A DNA stretch of 36,798 nt from Leucobacter sp. 7(1) (GCF_900163635.1 NZ_FUID01000106.1:1-36798), one strand, 5' to 3'. Numbered from the stretch's first letter, positions 1 to 9,123 are shown. Made by a program: numbers and translations. The notes: a model not told the origin generated them from the sequence alone.

Positions 1-2240
1 GAGGTCGCATCCGCGTTCGCGGCCTTCTCCGCAGCAGCCTGAGCCGCCGCGTTGCTGTTGTTATCAGCCTGCGCGGTAGCCGCAGCCGAGGCCGCAGCAT
101 TCGCGTTCGAGCCCGCACTGGCGTTCGAACCTGCACCGGCGTTCGAACCAGCACCAGCGTTCGAGGACGCATCAGCGTTTGCCGCAGCCTGCGCCGCACC
201 GACAGCCGACGCATTCGCGTCAGACGTCGACGATGCCGAAGCATCCTTCGACGCATCAGCGTTCGCCGCGGACTGCGCAGCAGCCGCAGCGGTCACATCC
301 GCAGCAGCCGAAGCCGCCGACGTCGCATCCGCGTTCGCGGCCTTTTCCGCAGCAGCCTGAGCCGCAGCGTTGCTGTTGTTATCGGCCTGAGCCGTTGCCG
401 CAGCCGACGCTGCAGCATTCGCGTTCGAACCAGCACCAGCACCAGCACCAGCGTTCGAGGACGCATCAGCATTCGCCGCGCCCTGAGCCGCACCAACCGC
501 AGACGCATTCGCGTCAGACGTCGATGATGCCGAAGCATCCTTTGACGCGTCAGCGTTCGCCGCGGACTGCGCAGCAGCCGCAGCGGTCACGTCCGCAGCA
601 GCCGAAGCCGCCGACGTCGCATCCGCATTCGCGGCCTTCTCCGCAGCGGCCTGAGCCGCAGCGTTGCTGTTGTTATCGGCCTGGGCCGTTGCCGCGGCCG
701 AGGCTGCAGCATTTGCGTTGGTGTTCGAGCCGGAACCCGCAGACCCCGACGCATCGGCGTTTGCCGCGGACTGAGCCGCAGCAGCAGCGGTCGCATCCGC
801 CGCAGCGGACGTCGCCGCGTTTGCAGCCGAGGAAGCGTCAGCATTCGCCGCAGCCTGAGCCGCAGCAGCAGCCGTCGCATTCGCGTCAGTCGTCGATGAC
901 GCCGAAGCATCCTTCGACGCATCAGCGTTCGCAGCCGACTGCGCAGCAGCCGCAGCGGTCACGTCCCCAGCAGCCGAAGCCGCCGACGTCGCATCCGCGT
1001 TCGCGGCCTTCTCCGCCGCAGCCTGAGCCGCAGCGTTGCTGTTGTTATCGGCCTGAGCCGTCGCCGCAGCCGACGCTGCAGCATTCGCGTTCCCACTTGT
1101 GTTCGCAGCGGAACCGGCAGACGCCCCAGCATTCGTGCTCGCGTTCGCACCCGTCCCGGCGCTCCCGGACGCATCCGCGTTTGCCGCGGTTTGAGCCGCA
1201 GCCGAAGCGGCCGCGTCCGCCGCTGCAGACGCCGCCGCGTTCGCGGCGGACGATGCATCGGCGTTTGCGGCAGCCTGCGCCGCACCGGCAGCCGAAGCGT
1301 TCGCGTTGCTCGTCGACGTTGCCGACGCGTCCTGCGAGGCGTTTGCCTGAGCCGCAGCCTGTGCTGCCGCAGCGGCGGTGACATCAGCGGCAGCACTCGC
1401 GGCCGAGGTGGCGTCCGCGTTTGCAGCCTTCTGTGCTGCGGCCTGAGCCGCGGCGTTGCTGTTGTTATCCGCCTGTGCAGTCGCTGCAGCCGAGGCCGCA
1501 GCATTCGCGTTTGCGCCAGCACCGGCGTTCGAGGACGCATCGGAGTTCGCAGCCGACTGGGCCGCAGCACCCGAGTTCGCGTCCGCCGCAGCCGAAGCCG
1601 CAGCGTTCGCCGTCGTCGAAGCGTCAGCGTTCGCGGCTGCCTGGGCGGCCCCAATAGCCGATGCGTTCGCATCGGTTGTGGCGGTCGTCGACGCGTCCTG
1701 CGACGCATCGGCCTTCGCCGCAGCCTGAGCCGCAGCGGCAGCGGTCACGTCGGCCGCAGCAGATGCCGTGGAGCTCGCATCCGCGTTCGCTGCTTTCTCG
1801 GCAGCGGCCTGTGCCGCAGCGTTGTTGTCGTTGTCACCCTGCGCGGTTGCCGACGCGGACGCCGCAGCGTTCGCGTTCGCACCCACACCGGCGTTCGACG
1901 ACGCATCGGAGTTCGCAGCCGACTGGGCCGCCGCACCCGAATTCGCGTCGGCCGCAGCCGAGGCCGCAGCATTCGCCGCGGTCGAGGCATCGGCGCGCGC
2001 CGCAGCTTGAGCTGCGGCTACTGCAGACGCATTCGCGTCCGAGGTGGCAGTTTCTGAAGCGTCCTGCGACGCATCAGCGTTTGCCGCGGACTGCGCCGCA
2101 GCGGCAGCCGTGACGTCCGCGGCAGCGCTTGCCGCCGACGTCGCGTCCGCATTTCCGGCCTTCTCCGCAGCGGCCTGAGCCGCAGCGTTATTGTCGTTGT
2201 CGCCCTGCGCAGAGGCAGAAGCCGACGCCGAGGCGTTCCC
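1..2240 (-). repeat. Seven diverged ~300-420 bp coding repeats
   Basis: These are direct repeats inside the surface-protein gene. The marker block ttatc/ttgtc (complement of the DNN codons) ends at about 65, 383, 677, 1049, 1469, 1835 and 2201. The steps are 318, 294, 372, 420, 366 and 366 bp, all multiples of 3, so length changes keep the frame. The two N-terminal units use GDNDNN and the other five use ADNNSN, which fits stepwise duplication and divergence. Because the repeats are Ala-codon rich, long open frames also appear on the opposite strand. Confidence 0.85.
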
Positions 2241-3470
2241 ATTCCCTGCATCGGGAACCTCGCATCCGAAGCCGCCAGGGCTCATAGAGGCCTCGACGTC
2301 TGCGCGCTCGAAGCCGAGCTCCGCACTCGCCAACCCACTCGGGAGGATCGTCGGGATCGATACGATCTGCAGCGCCGCGGTGAGCCCGTTCAGCGCACCG
2401 GATGCTCGCGAGCCGTCGGATTCCTCGTGGATCCCGGTTGCGCCACCGTAGGTGAGCTCGCCATCCACTACATACATCATCCATTCAGGCAGGATCTGGC
2501 TCAGCTCAATCTTCAGATTGGGCTTGATGGTGAGGTGCGCCGAGCCAATCTTGATTCCCATATCGGGGAGGTCCGTCACGATCACCCGAGCACCGTCAGG
2601 TTGCCCCGTCGCACGGGCAGTGATCTCCGCAGATTTCTCGGCGTTGCTCCCCCACGAAATCGCGAGATTGTCGCCAAGCAACCGGATATCTGCGAAGTCC
2701 CACGTCGCGGTCGTTTCGACAGCCATTGCAGTGGAGCACTCCGCTGTCGGTGCCGGCACCAACTCGATCTTGTTCGTGTTCAGCCCCAGGTTCCCCTGTG
2801 CCAGCGGAAATATTTGGTCGAGCCCCGGAACGAACCCGTTGAGAGTGTCACCGAGACCGGTCAGCAACTTCAGCGAACCAATCGTCTGTTCACCGGCCGC
2901 GAGCACCCCGCCAGCGGCGAGGGTTTCCGAGGTCCAGTCGGTCCGGGCGGCGCCCGTGAACACGTCCAGCGTGCCAACGATGGGGATCTCGATCTTCCCC
3001 CAGTCGTTTACGGCCTCGTCAACTGGCCGGATCGTTGTCGAAAAGGCCTCTGCTGAGGTCAGCGCAATAGGAGCACCGATCGCACCGATTCCGATCGGCG
3101 CAGTCCGCGCATAGGCCCGGGCGTTCGGATCGCTCGACACGGCACCCGGCACCGCGTATTCCCCGGGCCCCGTTCCGTAATAGTCGCTCAAGCCCTCAGA
3201 ATTGACGACCGCAACGTTCTCGCCAATGTTTGCGCGGATGTTGATGACGTTACTGATCACGCCGAGGCCAGCATAGACGCCGTAGTTCCGCGCCGCCCCG
3301 CTAAATGAGCCGACATCAGTTTCAGGGACGGGGTCAGGAACAACCGCTGCTGCCGGCGCGACCGAGCTCAGACACGTCGCGAGTACGGCACCAGTGGTCA
3401 GCGCGACAGTGAATGCCGACTTTTTCCCCTTGGATCGTTGTGATCCACGGTCTTGCGGTTGTGAATTCAT
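1..3470 (-). CDS. Secreted Ala-rich repeat surface protein, choice-of-anchor G-like (3' end beyond window)
   Basis: This is a reading frame of 1156 codons, open from an ATG at 3470 to the left window edge. AAAGGA lies 7 nt upstream of the start. Residues 1-45 look like a signal peptide: a basic start (QRSKGKKS), a hydrophobic stretch, then PAAAVV. Residues about 46-410 are an ordinary globular region (for example GSFSGAARNYGVYAGLGVIS, then IGIGAIGAPIALTSAEAF) that resembles the choice-of-anchor G family of actinobacterial surface proteins. That family call is from memory. From about residue 410 to the edge the protein consists almost only of Ala, Ser, Asn, Asp, Thr and Gln, with the recurring blocks QADNNSNAAAQAAAEKAANA and NADAS-DAS. 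The DNNSN or GDNDNN block occurs seven times at spacings of 122, 122, 140, 124, 98 and 106 residues (N- to C-terminal). A stalk or cell-wall-spanning role is inferred. The sorting signal would lie outside the window. Confidence 0.85.
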   Translation of the reverse strand, partial: MNSQPQDRGSQRSKGKKSAFTVALTTGAVLATCLSSVAPAAAVVPDPVPETDVGSFSGAARNYGVYAGLGVISNVINIRANIGENVAVVNSEGLSDYYGTGPGEYAVPGAVSSDPNARAYARTAPIGIGAIGAPIALTSAEAFSTTIRPVDEAVNDWGKIEIPIVGTLDVFTGAARTDWTSETLAAGGVLAAGEQTIGSLKLLTGLGDTLNGFVPGLDQIFPLAQGNLGLNTNKIELVPAPTAECSTAMAVETTATWDFADIRLLGDNLAISWGSNAEKSAEITARATGQPDGARVIVTDLPDMGIKIGSAHLTIKPNLKIELSQILPEWMMYVVDGELTYGGATGIHEESDGSRASGALNGLTAALQIVSIPTILPSGLASAELGFERADVEASMSPGGFGCEVPDAGNGNASASASASAQGDNDNNAAAQAAAEKAGNADATSAASAAADVTAAAAAQSAANADASQDASETATSDANASAVAAAQAAARADASTAANAAASAAADANSGAAAQSAANSDASSNAGVGANANAAASASATAQGDNDNNAAAQAAAEKAANADASSTASAAADVTAAAAAQAAAKADASQDASTTATTDANASAIGAAQAAANADASTTANAAASAAADANSGAAAQSAANSDASSNAGAGANANAAASAAATAQADNNSNAAAQAAAQKAANADATSAASAAADVTAAAAAQAAAQANASQDASATSTSNANASAAGAAQAAANADASSAANAAASAAADAAASAAAQTAANADASGSAGTGANASTNAGASAGSAANTSGNANAAASAAATAQADNNSNAAAQAAAEKAANADATSAASAAGDVTAAAAAQSAANADASKDASASSTTDANATAAAAAQAAANADASSAANAATSAAADATAAAAAQSAANADASGSAGSGSNTNANAAASAAATAQADNNSNAAAQAAAEKAANADATSAASAAADVTAAAAAQSAANADASKDASASSTSDANASAVGAAQGAANADASSNAGAGAGAGSNANAAASAAATAQADNNSNAAAQAAAEKAANADATSAASAAADVTAAAAAQSAANADASKDASASSTSDANASAVGAAQAAANADASSNAGAGSNAGAGSNASAGSNANAAASAAATAQADNNSNAAAQAAAEKAANADAT

Positions 3471-3952
3471 GCACATTTCCTTTGGTCAGTGTTGCAATGG
3501 CCTCACCACGACTTCGGCTAGAGCAGAACTCCTCCCGATATCGGGCAGGCCGCATCCAACAAATTCGTGGCCGCAACCCGCACACACCTGCGCAACTCAT
3601 GCACCCGCTTGAGAGCGGCGGAGTTTGCACGGGTCACGTCAAATGCGCGCATGGGGCTACAGGTTCAAGACGTGCGGCCACACAAAATCTGTCGCCGGCA
3701 CCATCAGCGCCGACTGCAACACGCCCGGGATTCGCGTTCGCGGGCCCTCGTGCGACAGACTCCCGTCTGTCATGCGTCCTCTGAGTGGTGGTCATCGCCA
3801 GCGCCTCCTCAGTGCCGACCTGACTGCTGCCCGTCTCAGAAGACGCACCCGCGCTGTCTGCGGCTTGACGCTGCGGTGTTCGTTCTCCCACCACCTCCCG
3901 CCCCGCTCCTACACGCATCCTGCACTTCCCCGGATTCAAATAGGACACCTTT
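3471..3952. other. Divergent intergenic region, surface protein / sigma factor
   Basis: This gap of about 480 bp separates two divergent starts. I find no convincing gene in it: the open frames are Arg/Pro/His-rich and look like composition artefacts. It holds a perfect 12-bp palindrome CCCGATATCGGG at 3534-3545, about 65 bp upstream of the surface-protein start. The presumed -10 of the sigma-factor gene is at 3941-3946. No clear -35/-10 pair for the surface gene was recognised. Confidence 0.5.
3941..3946 (+). promoter_or_regulatory. Presumed -10 (TAGGAC) of leaderless sigma-factor gene
   Basis: TAGGAC ends 6 nt before the GTG at 3953, which would place transcription initiation on the start codon. 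AGGA within the same stretch could also serve as a weak Shine-Dalgarno, so leadered translation is not excluded. No good -35 is visible. Confidence 0.45.
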
Positions 3953-5197
3953 GTGGAATCACAGCAAGAACTGGAGCTCACCGCACGCGCCCGAGCGGGG
4001 GACCTGGGTGCTTCGCACACCCTGATCACCACTCACCTGCCGTATTGGAAACGCTCTGCGCGCGCGATCGCGTCGCGGGAAGCCGATGCCGAAGACCTCG
4101 TGCAGAGCGCAATCGCCCAACTCCTGGCACTCTGGCGACGCGGGGACGGGCCGACCTCCAACGTGCGCGCTTACGTTTCGGTGATCATGCGCAACGCCAG
4201 CAACTCGTATCTGAGGTCGCCGCGGGCGCACTGGGAAAGCATCACCGAGGCGCCCGAGAAACAGGTGCGCTACGTTCCTCCGGAGTACGCGCAGATCGAT
4301 ATTCAGGTCGAACGACAGGCCGTGCGCCGTGCGATGGGAACGCTTTCGGATGAGCATCGCGAAGTACTTCTCGAGGTCACCGTCAACGGGCGGAAGCCCG
4401 GCGAGCTCGTCGACGATCTGAACCGTCCCGCACCCGCGATATCGAACCTTCTCGCGCGAGCGAAAGTTGCACTCCGCCGTTCCTTGCTCGTCGACTACCT
4501 CTCGACCGGAGATGCTGCGTGTCGGATCAACGCCCCCGCAATCCCCCGCACGGTCAAGTTTGACTTCGGGGAGCACGACCCGCAGGAACAGGGCATGCCT
4601 CACGTCTGTGGGTGCGCAAAATGCAAGCAGAGCTGGCGTCGATTCGCCGCGATCTCAACAGCATTGGCCGCGGTCCCGGTTCTCGCGCTGACCCAACAAC
4701 TGGCCCTATCGGCCCCGATCCTCACCGCGGCAGCCACACTGCCTGTGCTTGAGCACCTCGCCTACCGCCAGGTGACGCGAGCGCGCCGCATGCTCGGATT
4801 GAGATTCTTGCCCGAGCGGCGTGACACACCCGCGAGCGCGGGGGGCCGGCACCACGACTCTGCGAATTCTGTGCGGGGACGCACCCGCTTCGGGCGTGCC
4901 CCCGCCCTGGTGCTCGGGCTCGCAGGGACGGCCCTTATTGTCGGGTTCTTCCTCCAGGTGCACTCCGCTTTCGCCGCCCCTTCAGCGCTGAGTGGCGCGA
5001 GGAATGCGGAGCTCAGTCGGATCGATGCTCCCGGGATCGGCCTCCCGGCACCAGCCATCCCAGATGAGCCCCTGCTCCAGGCGGGCGCTCGGGGTCGGAG
5101 CGATGGAGCGCCCGATCCCATCGCCTTGTCGTTGGGAAGGAGCGCCCCCGCGTCATCACTCACATTTGCCGAGAACCCGCGGGCCTCGGTGAGCTAG
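3953..5197 (+). CDS. ECF-type sigma factor with C-terminal membrane and extracytoplasmic extension
   Basis: The product is 414 aa from a GTG start. Residues about 8-90 match sigma-70 region 2 (AEDLVQSAIAQLLALWRR). Residues about 125-180 match region 4 (TLSDEHREVLLEV, then AISNLLARAKVALRRS). Ordinary ECF factors stop near 180-200 aa, but this one continues. A His/Cys cluster H217-x-C219-x-C221-x2-C224 recalls, without matching exactly, the zinc motif of ZAS anti-sigma factors. A hydrophobic stretch follows at about 231-265, then a basic segment, a second membrane helix at about 317-343 (LVLGLAGTALIVGFFLQV) and a Pro/Ala-rich tail of about 70 residues. This suggests a sigma factor that carries its own tethering or inhibitory part. 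Its divergent neighbour, a huge secreted protein, is a natural candidate target (inference). The stop lies 8 bp from the convergent siderophore gene. Confidence 0.8.
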   Translation: MESQQELELTARARAGDLGASHTLITTHLPYWKRSARAIASREADAEDLVQSAIAQLLALWRRGDGPTSNVRAYVSVIMRNASNSYLRSPRAHWESITEAPEKQVRYVPPEYAQIDIQVERQAVRRAMGTLSDEHREVLLEVTVNGRKPGELVDDLNRPAPAISNLLARAKVALRRSLLVDYLSTGDAACRINAPAIPRTVKFDFGEHDPQEQGMPHVCGCAKCKQSWRRFAAISTALAAVPVLALTQQLALSAPILTAAATLPVLEHLAYRQVTRARRMLGLRFLPERRDTPASAGGRHHDSANSVRGRTRFGRAPALVLGLAGTALIVGFFLQVHSAFAAPSALSGARNAELSRIDAPGIGLPAPAIPDEPLLQAGARGRSDGAPDPIALSLGRSAPASSLTFAENPRASVS

Positions 5198-5205
5198 CAT
5201 CCCGT

Positions 5206-6036
5206 TCAGATCGCGAGCGCGAGGTCGTCGAGTTCGGTGACAGTGCCACCCTCGGCAAGCGCCGCTTCATAAGCGATGAGGCGCTGCGCATCGATCTCCG
5301 TGTTCGTGGTACCGCGCTTCCAATACCCAAACACTGCAACGTCGTCCTTCGACAGGCCCGCCTCAGTGCGGAAGAAGGAGCGCACCTGTCGCATCTCGTC
5401 GCGCTCACCTGCACCCCAGACGACCACGGCGCCAGGGTCGGTGACCGTCGCGAGTTGCGCCCCAAAGCCAGCTCCCGGGGCGAGGCGGGTCAGGGTCACA
5501 CCGGGGAGTTCTGGCAGTTCCCCGAAAGCAACCTCATCGTCGGTGGCAACCCACCCGCGCCCGGTGAGGCTCGGGTCTGCCTGGGCGAGGATCGCGACGA
5601 GTGCGGGCAGCGAGGTCGCGTCGGCGAACAGCACCGCCTCGCGTCCCTGAGTCTCCGGGATCGTAAAGTGTGGCCGCGGACCTCCGAACTCAACGGTGTC
5701 GCCAAGGGCGAGCGTGCGGAGCCACTGCATCATCGGGCTCTCAGCTCCGTGCCGCACAACGTCGACATCGACAGTGCGCGCCGCAGTGTCCGCGGAGCGA
5801 ACCGTGTAGATCCGAGAGGTAGATCCGAATCGCTCGTCGAGGTAGAAGCGGATCGCTACGTTCGGTCGCTCCCACAGGGGTTCCTCGCCGAGGCCCGGCA
5901 CCGCGAGGGTGACACGAACGAGGTGCGGCGTGATCTCGCGGATAGCTCGCACCGTTGCGGTGTCGAGTTGCAGGCCACGGTTATGGTCCTCGGATCGAAT
6001 GGCAGCGGAGCGGTGCAGTGGGGTGTTGGCGGTCAT
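5206..6036 (-). CDS. Siderophore-interacting protein (ViuB-like FAD/NAD(P)H ferric-siderophore reductase)
   Basis: The product is 276 aa, the usual size of the family. The N-terminal half is a ferredoxin-reductase-type FAD-binding barrel with the flavin motif SRIYTVRSAD at about 73-82. The C-terminal half is the SIP domain (VVVWGAGERDEMRQVRSFFRTE, then VAVFGYWKRGTTNTE), typical of proteins that reduce ferric siderophores in the cytoplasm to release iron. The start ATG at 6036 has AGGAG 6-7 nt upstream. It is the last gene of a five-gene operon, 15 nt after fepC, so it would process the iron complex imported by the Fep transporter. The family assignment is firm; the siderophore substrate is unknown. 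Confidence 0.92.
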   Translation of the reverse strand: MTANTPLHRSAAIRSEDHNRGLQLDTATVRAIREITPHLVRVTLAVPGLGEEPLWERPNVAIRFYLDERFGSTSRIYTVRSADTAARTVDVDVVRHGAESPMMQWLRTLALGDTVEFGGPRPHFTIPETQGREAVLFADATSLPALVAILAQADPSLTGRGWVATDDEVAFGELPELPGVTLTRLAPGAGFGAQLATVTDPGAVVVWGAGERDEMRQVRSFFRTEAGLSKDDVAVFGYWKRGTTNTEIDAQRLIAYEAALAEGGTVTELDDLALAI

Positions 6037-6051
6037 AATGTCTCCTCTTGG

Positions 6052-6957
6052 TCAGGCGGGCTGGTGAGCCGCAATGGGTTGTGACGGGTATGTGGTCGGG
6101 GAATCGGATGGCTTCGGGCCACGGGTGCCGGCGCGACGATCGCGAGGGATGATGAGGGGGCTCCCGGTTTCTGGATCTGGCAGGACTCGAGCCTCGAGCT
6201 CGAAGACGTCGCGGAGCAGCGCCGCGGTGACTACCTGCTCCGGCGTGCCCTGGGCGACAATCGCACCGTCACGCATCGCCACGATGTGAGTGGCATAGCG
6301 AGCGGCGAGATTCAGGTCATGCAGGACCGCGACAAGCGTGCGGCCGCCCTCGTGCAGCGTTGCACACAGGTCCAAAACATCGATCTGATGCGCAATGTCG
6401 AGGTAGGTTGTGGGTTCGTCGAGCAGCAGGATCGGCGTTTCCTGCGCGAGGGTCATCGCGATCCAGGCCCGCTGCCGTTGACCTCCGCTGAGTTCCTCAA
6501 TGAGGCGGTCCGCATGCTCGGTCATTCCCACTTCGGCGAGCGCCCCGGCGACGGCGCGCTCGTCCGCAACGTTCCACTGCCGCAGCAGACTCTGATGCGG
6601 GTTGCGGCCTCGCGCCACGAGATCGGCAACGGTCACTGCCGCCGGCACCGTAGCGGCCTGCGCGAGCGTGCCAATCTGACGCGCTGCGGCCTTCGTGCGG
6701 AACCCCGCAAGATCGTGCCCGTCGAGTGTGACCGTGCCGGATCGCGGGCGGAGCAAGCGGGCGAGGGAGCGCAGCAGTGTGGACTTCCCGCAGCCGTTGG
6801 GGCCGATGATGACGGTGAAGCCACCGGTCGGGATCTCGAGGCTGAGATCCGTCAGGACGGGCCTCTCCCCGTAACGCACGCTCAGGTGTTCAGCGCGCAA
6901 ACTTCGTGGCGCCGCGAGGCGAGCCGCGGGAGCCGGTGTCGGTGTGTCAGTGGTCAC
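6052..6957 (-). CDS. fepC: Iron-siderophore ABC transporter ATP-binding protein
   Basis: The product is 301 aa from a GTG at 6957, 10 nt after the fepG stop. The frame stays open further upstream, but that part overlaps fepG and is not coding. Visible motifs are Walker A GPNGCGKST, the Q-loop region GTLAQAA, the signature LSGGQRQR, Walker B ILLLDEPT and the H-loop VLHDLN, as in the FecE/FepC class. It supplies energy for import through the FepD-FepG pore. The last 40 or so residues are a Pro/Ser/Arg-rich tail beyond the usual end of the domain. Its position between the permeases and the siderophore reductase fixes its role. Confidence 0.92.
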   Translation of the reverse strand: MTTDTPTPAPAARLAAPRSLRAEHLSVRYGERPVLTDLSLEIPTGGFTVIIGPNGCGKSTLLRSLARLLRPRSGTVTLDGHDLAGFRTKAAARQIGTLAQAATVPAAVTVADLVARGRNPHQSLLRQWNVADERAVAGALAEVGMTEHADRLIEELSGGQRQRAWIAMTLAQETPILLLDEPTTYLDIAHQIDVLDLCATLHEGGRTLVAVLHDLNLAARYATHIVAMRDGAIVAQGTPEQVVTAALLRDVFELEARVLPDPETGSPLIIPRDRRAGTRGPKPSDSPTTYPSQPIAAHQPA

Positions 6958-6967
6958 AGCAGTCCAT

Positions 6968-8041
6968 TCAGATACGGCGGGCGAGCAGCCACAGCAGGTA
7001 GATCCCGCCGAGCACGCTGGTAACGAGCCCGACTGGGGTACGAACACCCACATCCAGGTGTTGGGCAAGGAGATCGGCGGCCGTGAGCAGCACTGCGCCA
7101 ACAACGGCGGAGAGCCCCACCAGTACCCCGGGGACCGGGGCGAGCCGACGAGAGATTTGCCCGGCGGCAAACGCGATAAACGCGATCGGCCCGGCGGCAG
7201 CTGTCGCCGCGGCCGCGATGGCCACGGCGACAAGCATGACAAGGAAGCGCACCCGCTCAACACGCACCCCCACGCCCTGGGCACTGTCGTCACCCATTTC
7301 CATCAGCGCCAGCGGGCGAGCAAGTCCGCAGAGCACCGGCACGGTCACAGCTGCGACCAGGAGCAACGTGACCACGTGGATCCAGCCTCGGCCGGTGAGT
7401 GATCCCGCGCTCCACAGCTGCGCGAGCATCGCATCGTCGAGATCGGCGCGGGCGATCAGCAGCGCGGACAGCGCAGACACGATAGCCCCGACCCCGATCC
7501 CCACGAGGACAAGCCGTATGCCACCGCTGACCCCGTCGCGCCGCGCGAGCCAATACACCGCGAGAGCCGTGAGAATCCCGCCGATCACGGCGGCAGCCGC
7601 CGTCGCCAGCATCCCACCCCCGAGCACAACGATCTGGAACACGGCCGCGGTGGCCGCACCAGCGGTGAAGCCGATGATGTCGGGAGAACCGAGCGGGTTC
7701 CGGGACAGGGACTGAAACACGGCACCGCTCATGCCGAGCAGCCCGCCGACAAGCGCCGCGGTGAGCGCCCTCGGAAGGCGTCGCCCCAGCACCGAACGGG
7801 TCGCCGACGGGCTCGCTTCCCCGCTCAGAACCGCGGCGAGCCCGCCAAAGCCGGGATCCCGCGCTCCAATCATGAGTGACGCAACGATGATTGCGACAAG
7901 CACCAGCGCACCGATTCCGCCCACGACAAGCGCCCGCGACCGGACCCGGATCGAGTAGGGCCCCACCCGGATCACGGTTCCCGAGGGCCCTGGTCCTGCC
8001 ACGCGCAACGGAGTTCCTGCGCCCCCCGGTACGGCGGTCAC
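6968..8041 (-). CDS. fepG: Iron-siderophore ABC transporter permease
   Basis: The product is a 357-aa FecCD/BtuC-type permease. A cytoplasmic lead of about 35 residues is followed by roughly nine to ten hydrophobic helices. Family signatures are LGRRLPRALTAALVGGLLGMSGAVFQSLSRNPLGSPDIIGFTAGA (abbreviated here by its ends: LGRRLPRA, then GAVFQSLSRNPLGSPD) and, near the end, AAGPIAFIAFAAGQISRRL, which contacts the ATPase. The start overlaps the stop of the upstream permease by 4 nt (ATGA), so translation is coupled. As the second permease in the operon it corresponds to FepG of the enterobactin system. Confidence 0.92.
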   Translation of the reverse strand: MTAVPGGAGTPLRVAGPGPSGTVIRVGPYSIRVRSRALVVGGIGALVLVAIIVASLMIGARDPGFGGLAAVLSGEASPSATRSVLGRRLPRALTAALVGGLLGMSGAVFQSLSRNPLGSPDIIGFTAGAATAAVFQIVVLGGGMLATAAAAVIGGILTALAVYWLARRDGVSGGIRLVLVGIGVGAIVSALSALLIARADLDDAMLAQLWSAGSLTGRGWIHVVTLLLVAAVTVPVLCGLARPLALMEMGDDSAQGVGVRVERVRFLVMLVAVAIAAAATAAAGPIAFIAFAAGQISRRLAPVPGVLVGLSAVVGAVLLTAADLLAQHLDVGVRTPVGLVTSVLGGIYLLWLLARRI

Positions 8042-9117
8042 AGCGCAGCCACCCGGCGCGAGCGCACGAGCGCGACGAACAGCGGGCCACCGAAGAGCGC
8101 TGCTGCGACCCCGGTTTGTAGCTCAGCCGGAGCCACGAGGGCACGGCCCAGCGTGTCCGCGACCACGAGGATTGTCGCCCCGAGCACCAGCGACGCGGGC
8201 AGCAGCCGGCGATGCTCATTCCCAGTGAACCTGCGAGCGATGTGGGCCGCCCCGAGCCCGATGAACCCGATGGGACCCGCCGCCGCGGTTGCCGCGCCGG
8301 AAAGCAGCACCACGGCGAGCGCGGCACCCAGCCGCGCTCCGGCAACGCGCGTGCCGAGCCCGGTTGCCACCGCGTCGCCCAGCGCGATCGCGTTCAGCGG
8401 GCCGATCAGAGCGAGGCCCAGCAGCGTCCCCACCGCAAGGAACGGGAGCACCGTCAGGATCACCTCGAAGCCTCGGCCCTGCAACGAGCCGATCGACCAG
8501 AAGCGGAAGGCGTTGAACGCCGCATCATTGCTGAGGAGGACCATCTGAGAGAGCGCACCGATCACGATCGATACGGCCGTTCCCGCCAGCGCGATGCGTA
8601 CGGGCGCAGCGGCCCCACCGCGCGCGGTGCCCAGAAAATACACGAGCACTGCGGCGGCGGCAGCACCGGCGAACGCGAACCAGATGTAGTTCCCGACGCT
8701 ACTCACGCCGAAATAGGCGATCGCGATTACCACGAACAGTGCGGCACCGGCGTTCACACCAAGAATGCCGGGGTCTGCGAGCGGGTTCCTGGTGACCGAC
8801 TGCATCAGGGTTCCCGCGAGCCCGAGCGCGGCCCCAACAACGAGGCCGAGCAGGATCCGTGGCAGGCGAGACTGCACAACGACGAGGTGGGCGTCGTTTG
8901 TAGGGTCGTAAGCCGTCAGCGCAGCGATAACCGTCGCCGGATCGATCCGGAGTGAGCCGAGCCCCAGGCCCAACACGGCAGTGACAACAAGCACCGCTCC
9001 GGATCCCCCGATCAGCACCGCGGTGCGCCGCGCAGACGCGACGTGTCGGACCTGTCCCGCGCCGCGAGCGCGTATAACAGTCATACCGGGGGCCGTCGGG
9101 GGAGCGGAGCGGAGCAC
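8038..9117 (-). CDS. fepD: Iron-siderophore ABC transporter permease
   Basis: The product is a 359-aa FecCD-family permease. It has the paired family motifs SRLPRILLGLVVGAALGLAG and LMQSVTRNPLADPGILGVNAG, and the coupling motif AAGPIGFIGLGAAHIARRFTG. I chose the GTG at 9117 because GGAAAG lies 9 nt upstream, overlapping the fepB stop. An ATG at 9084 (residue 12) is possible but has no visible ribosome site. It would form the membrane pore with FepG and receive cargo from the lipoprotein FepB. Confidence 0.9.
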   Translation of the reverse strand: MLRSAPPTAPGMTVIRARGAGQVRHVASARRTAVLIGGSGAVLVVTAVLGLGLGSLRIDPATVIAALTAYDPTNDAHLVVVQSRLPRILLGLVVGAALGLAGTLMQSVTRNPLADPGILGVNAGAALFVVIAIAYFGVSSVGNYIWFAFAGAAAAAVLVYFLGTARGGAAAPVRIALAGTAVSIVIGALSQMVLLSNDAAFNAFRFWSIGSLQGRGFEVILTVLPFLAVGTLLGLALIGPLNAIALGDAVATGLGTRVAGARLGAALAVVLLSGAATAAAGPIGFIGLGAAHIARRFTGNEHRRLLPASLVLGATILVVADTLGRALVAPAELQTGVAAALFGGPLFVALVRSRRVAAL

Positions 9118-9123
9118 TCGCGA

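Noticed and set aside
179..1381. Plus-strand open frame of 400 codons rich in Pro, Gln, His and Arg
   Set aside because: It is the antisense shadow of the Ala-rich repeat gene. Repeated GC-rich Ala codons leave opposite frames open, and the composition is not protein-like.
1191..2057. Plus-strand open frame of 288 codons rich in Arg, Ser and Gly
   Set aside because: Same reason: antisense of the repeat region, with no ribosome site and no family features.
3534..3545. Palindrome CCCGATATCGGG as an operator for the surface protein
   Set aside because: A 12-bp palindrome is expected by chance several times in a window of this size, so I list it only as part of the intergenic region.
3634..4032. 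Minus-strand small gene between the surface protein and sigma gene
   Set aside because: It overlaps the sigma-factor start, has no ribosome site and a low-complexity composition.
6958..7293. N-terminal extension of fepC
   Set aside because: It lies inside fepG in another frame. The family start and the gap after the fepG stop fit the GTG at 6957.
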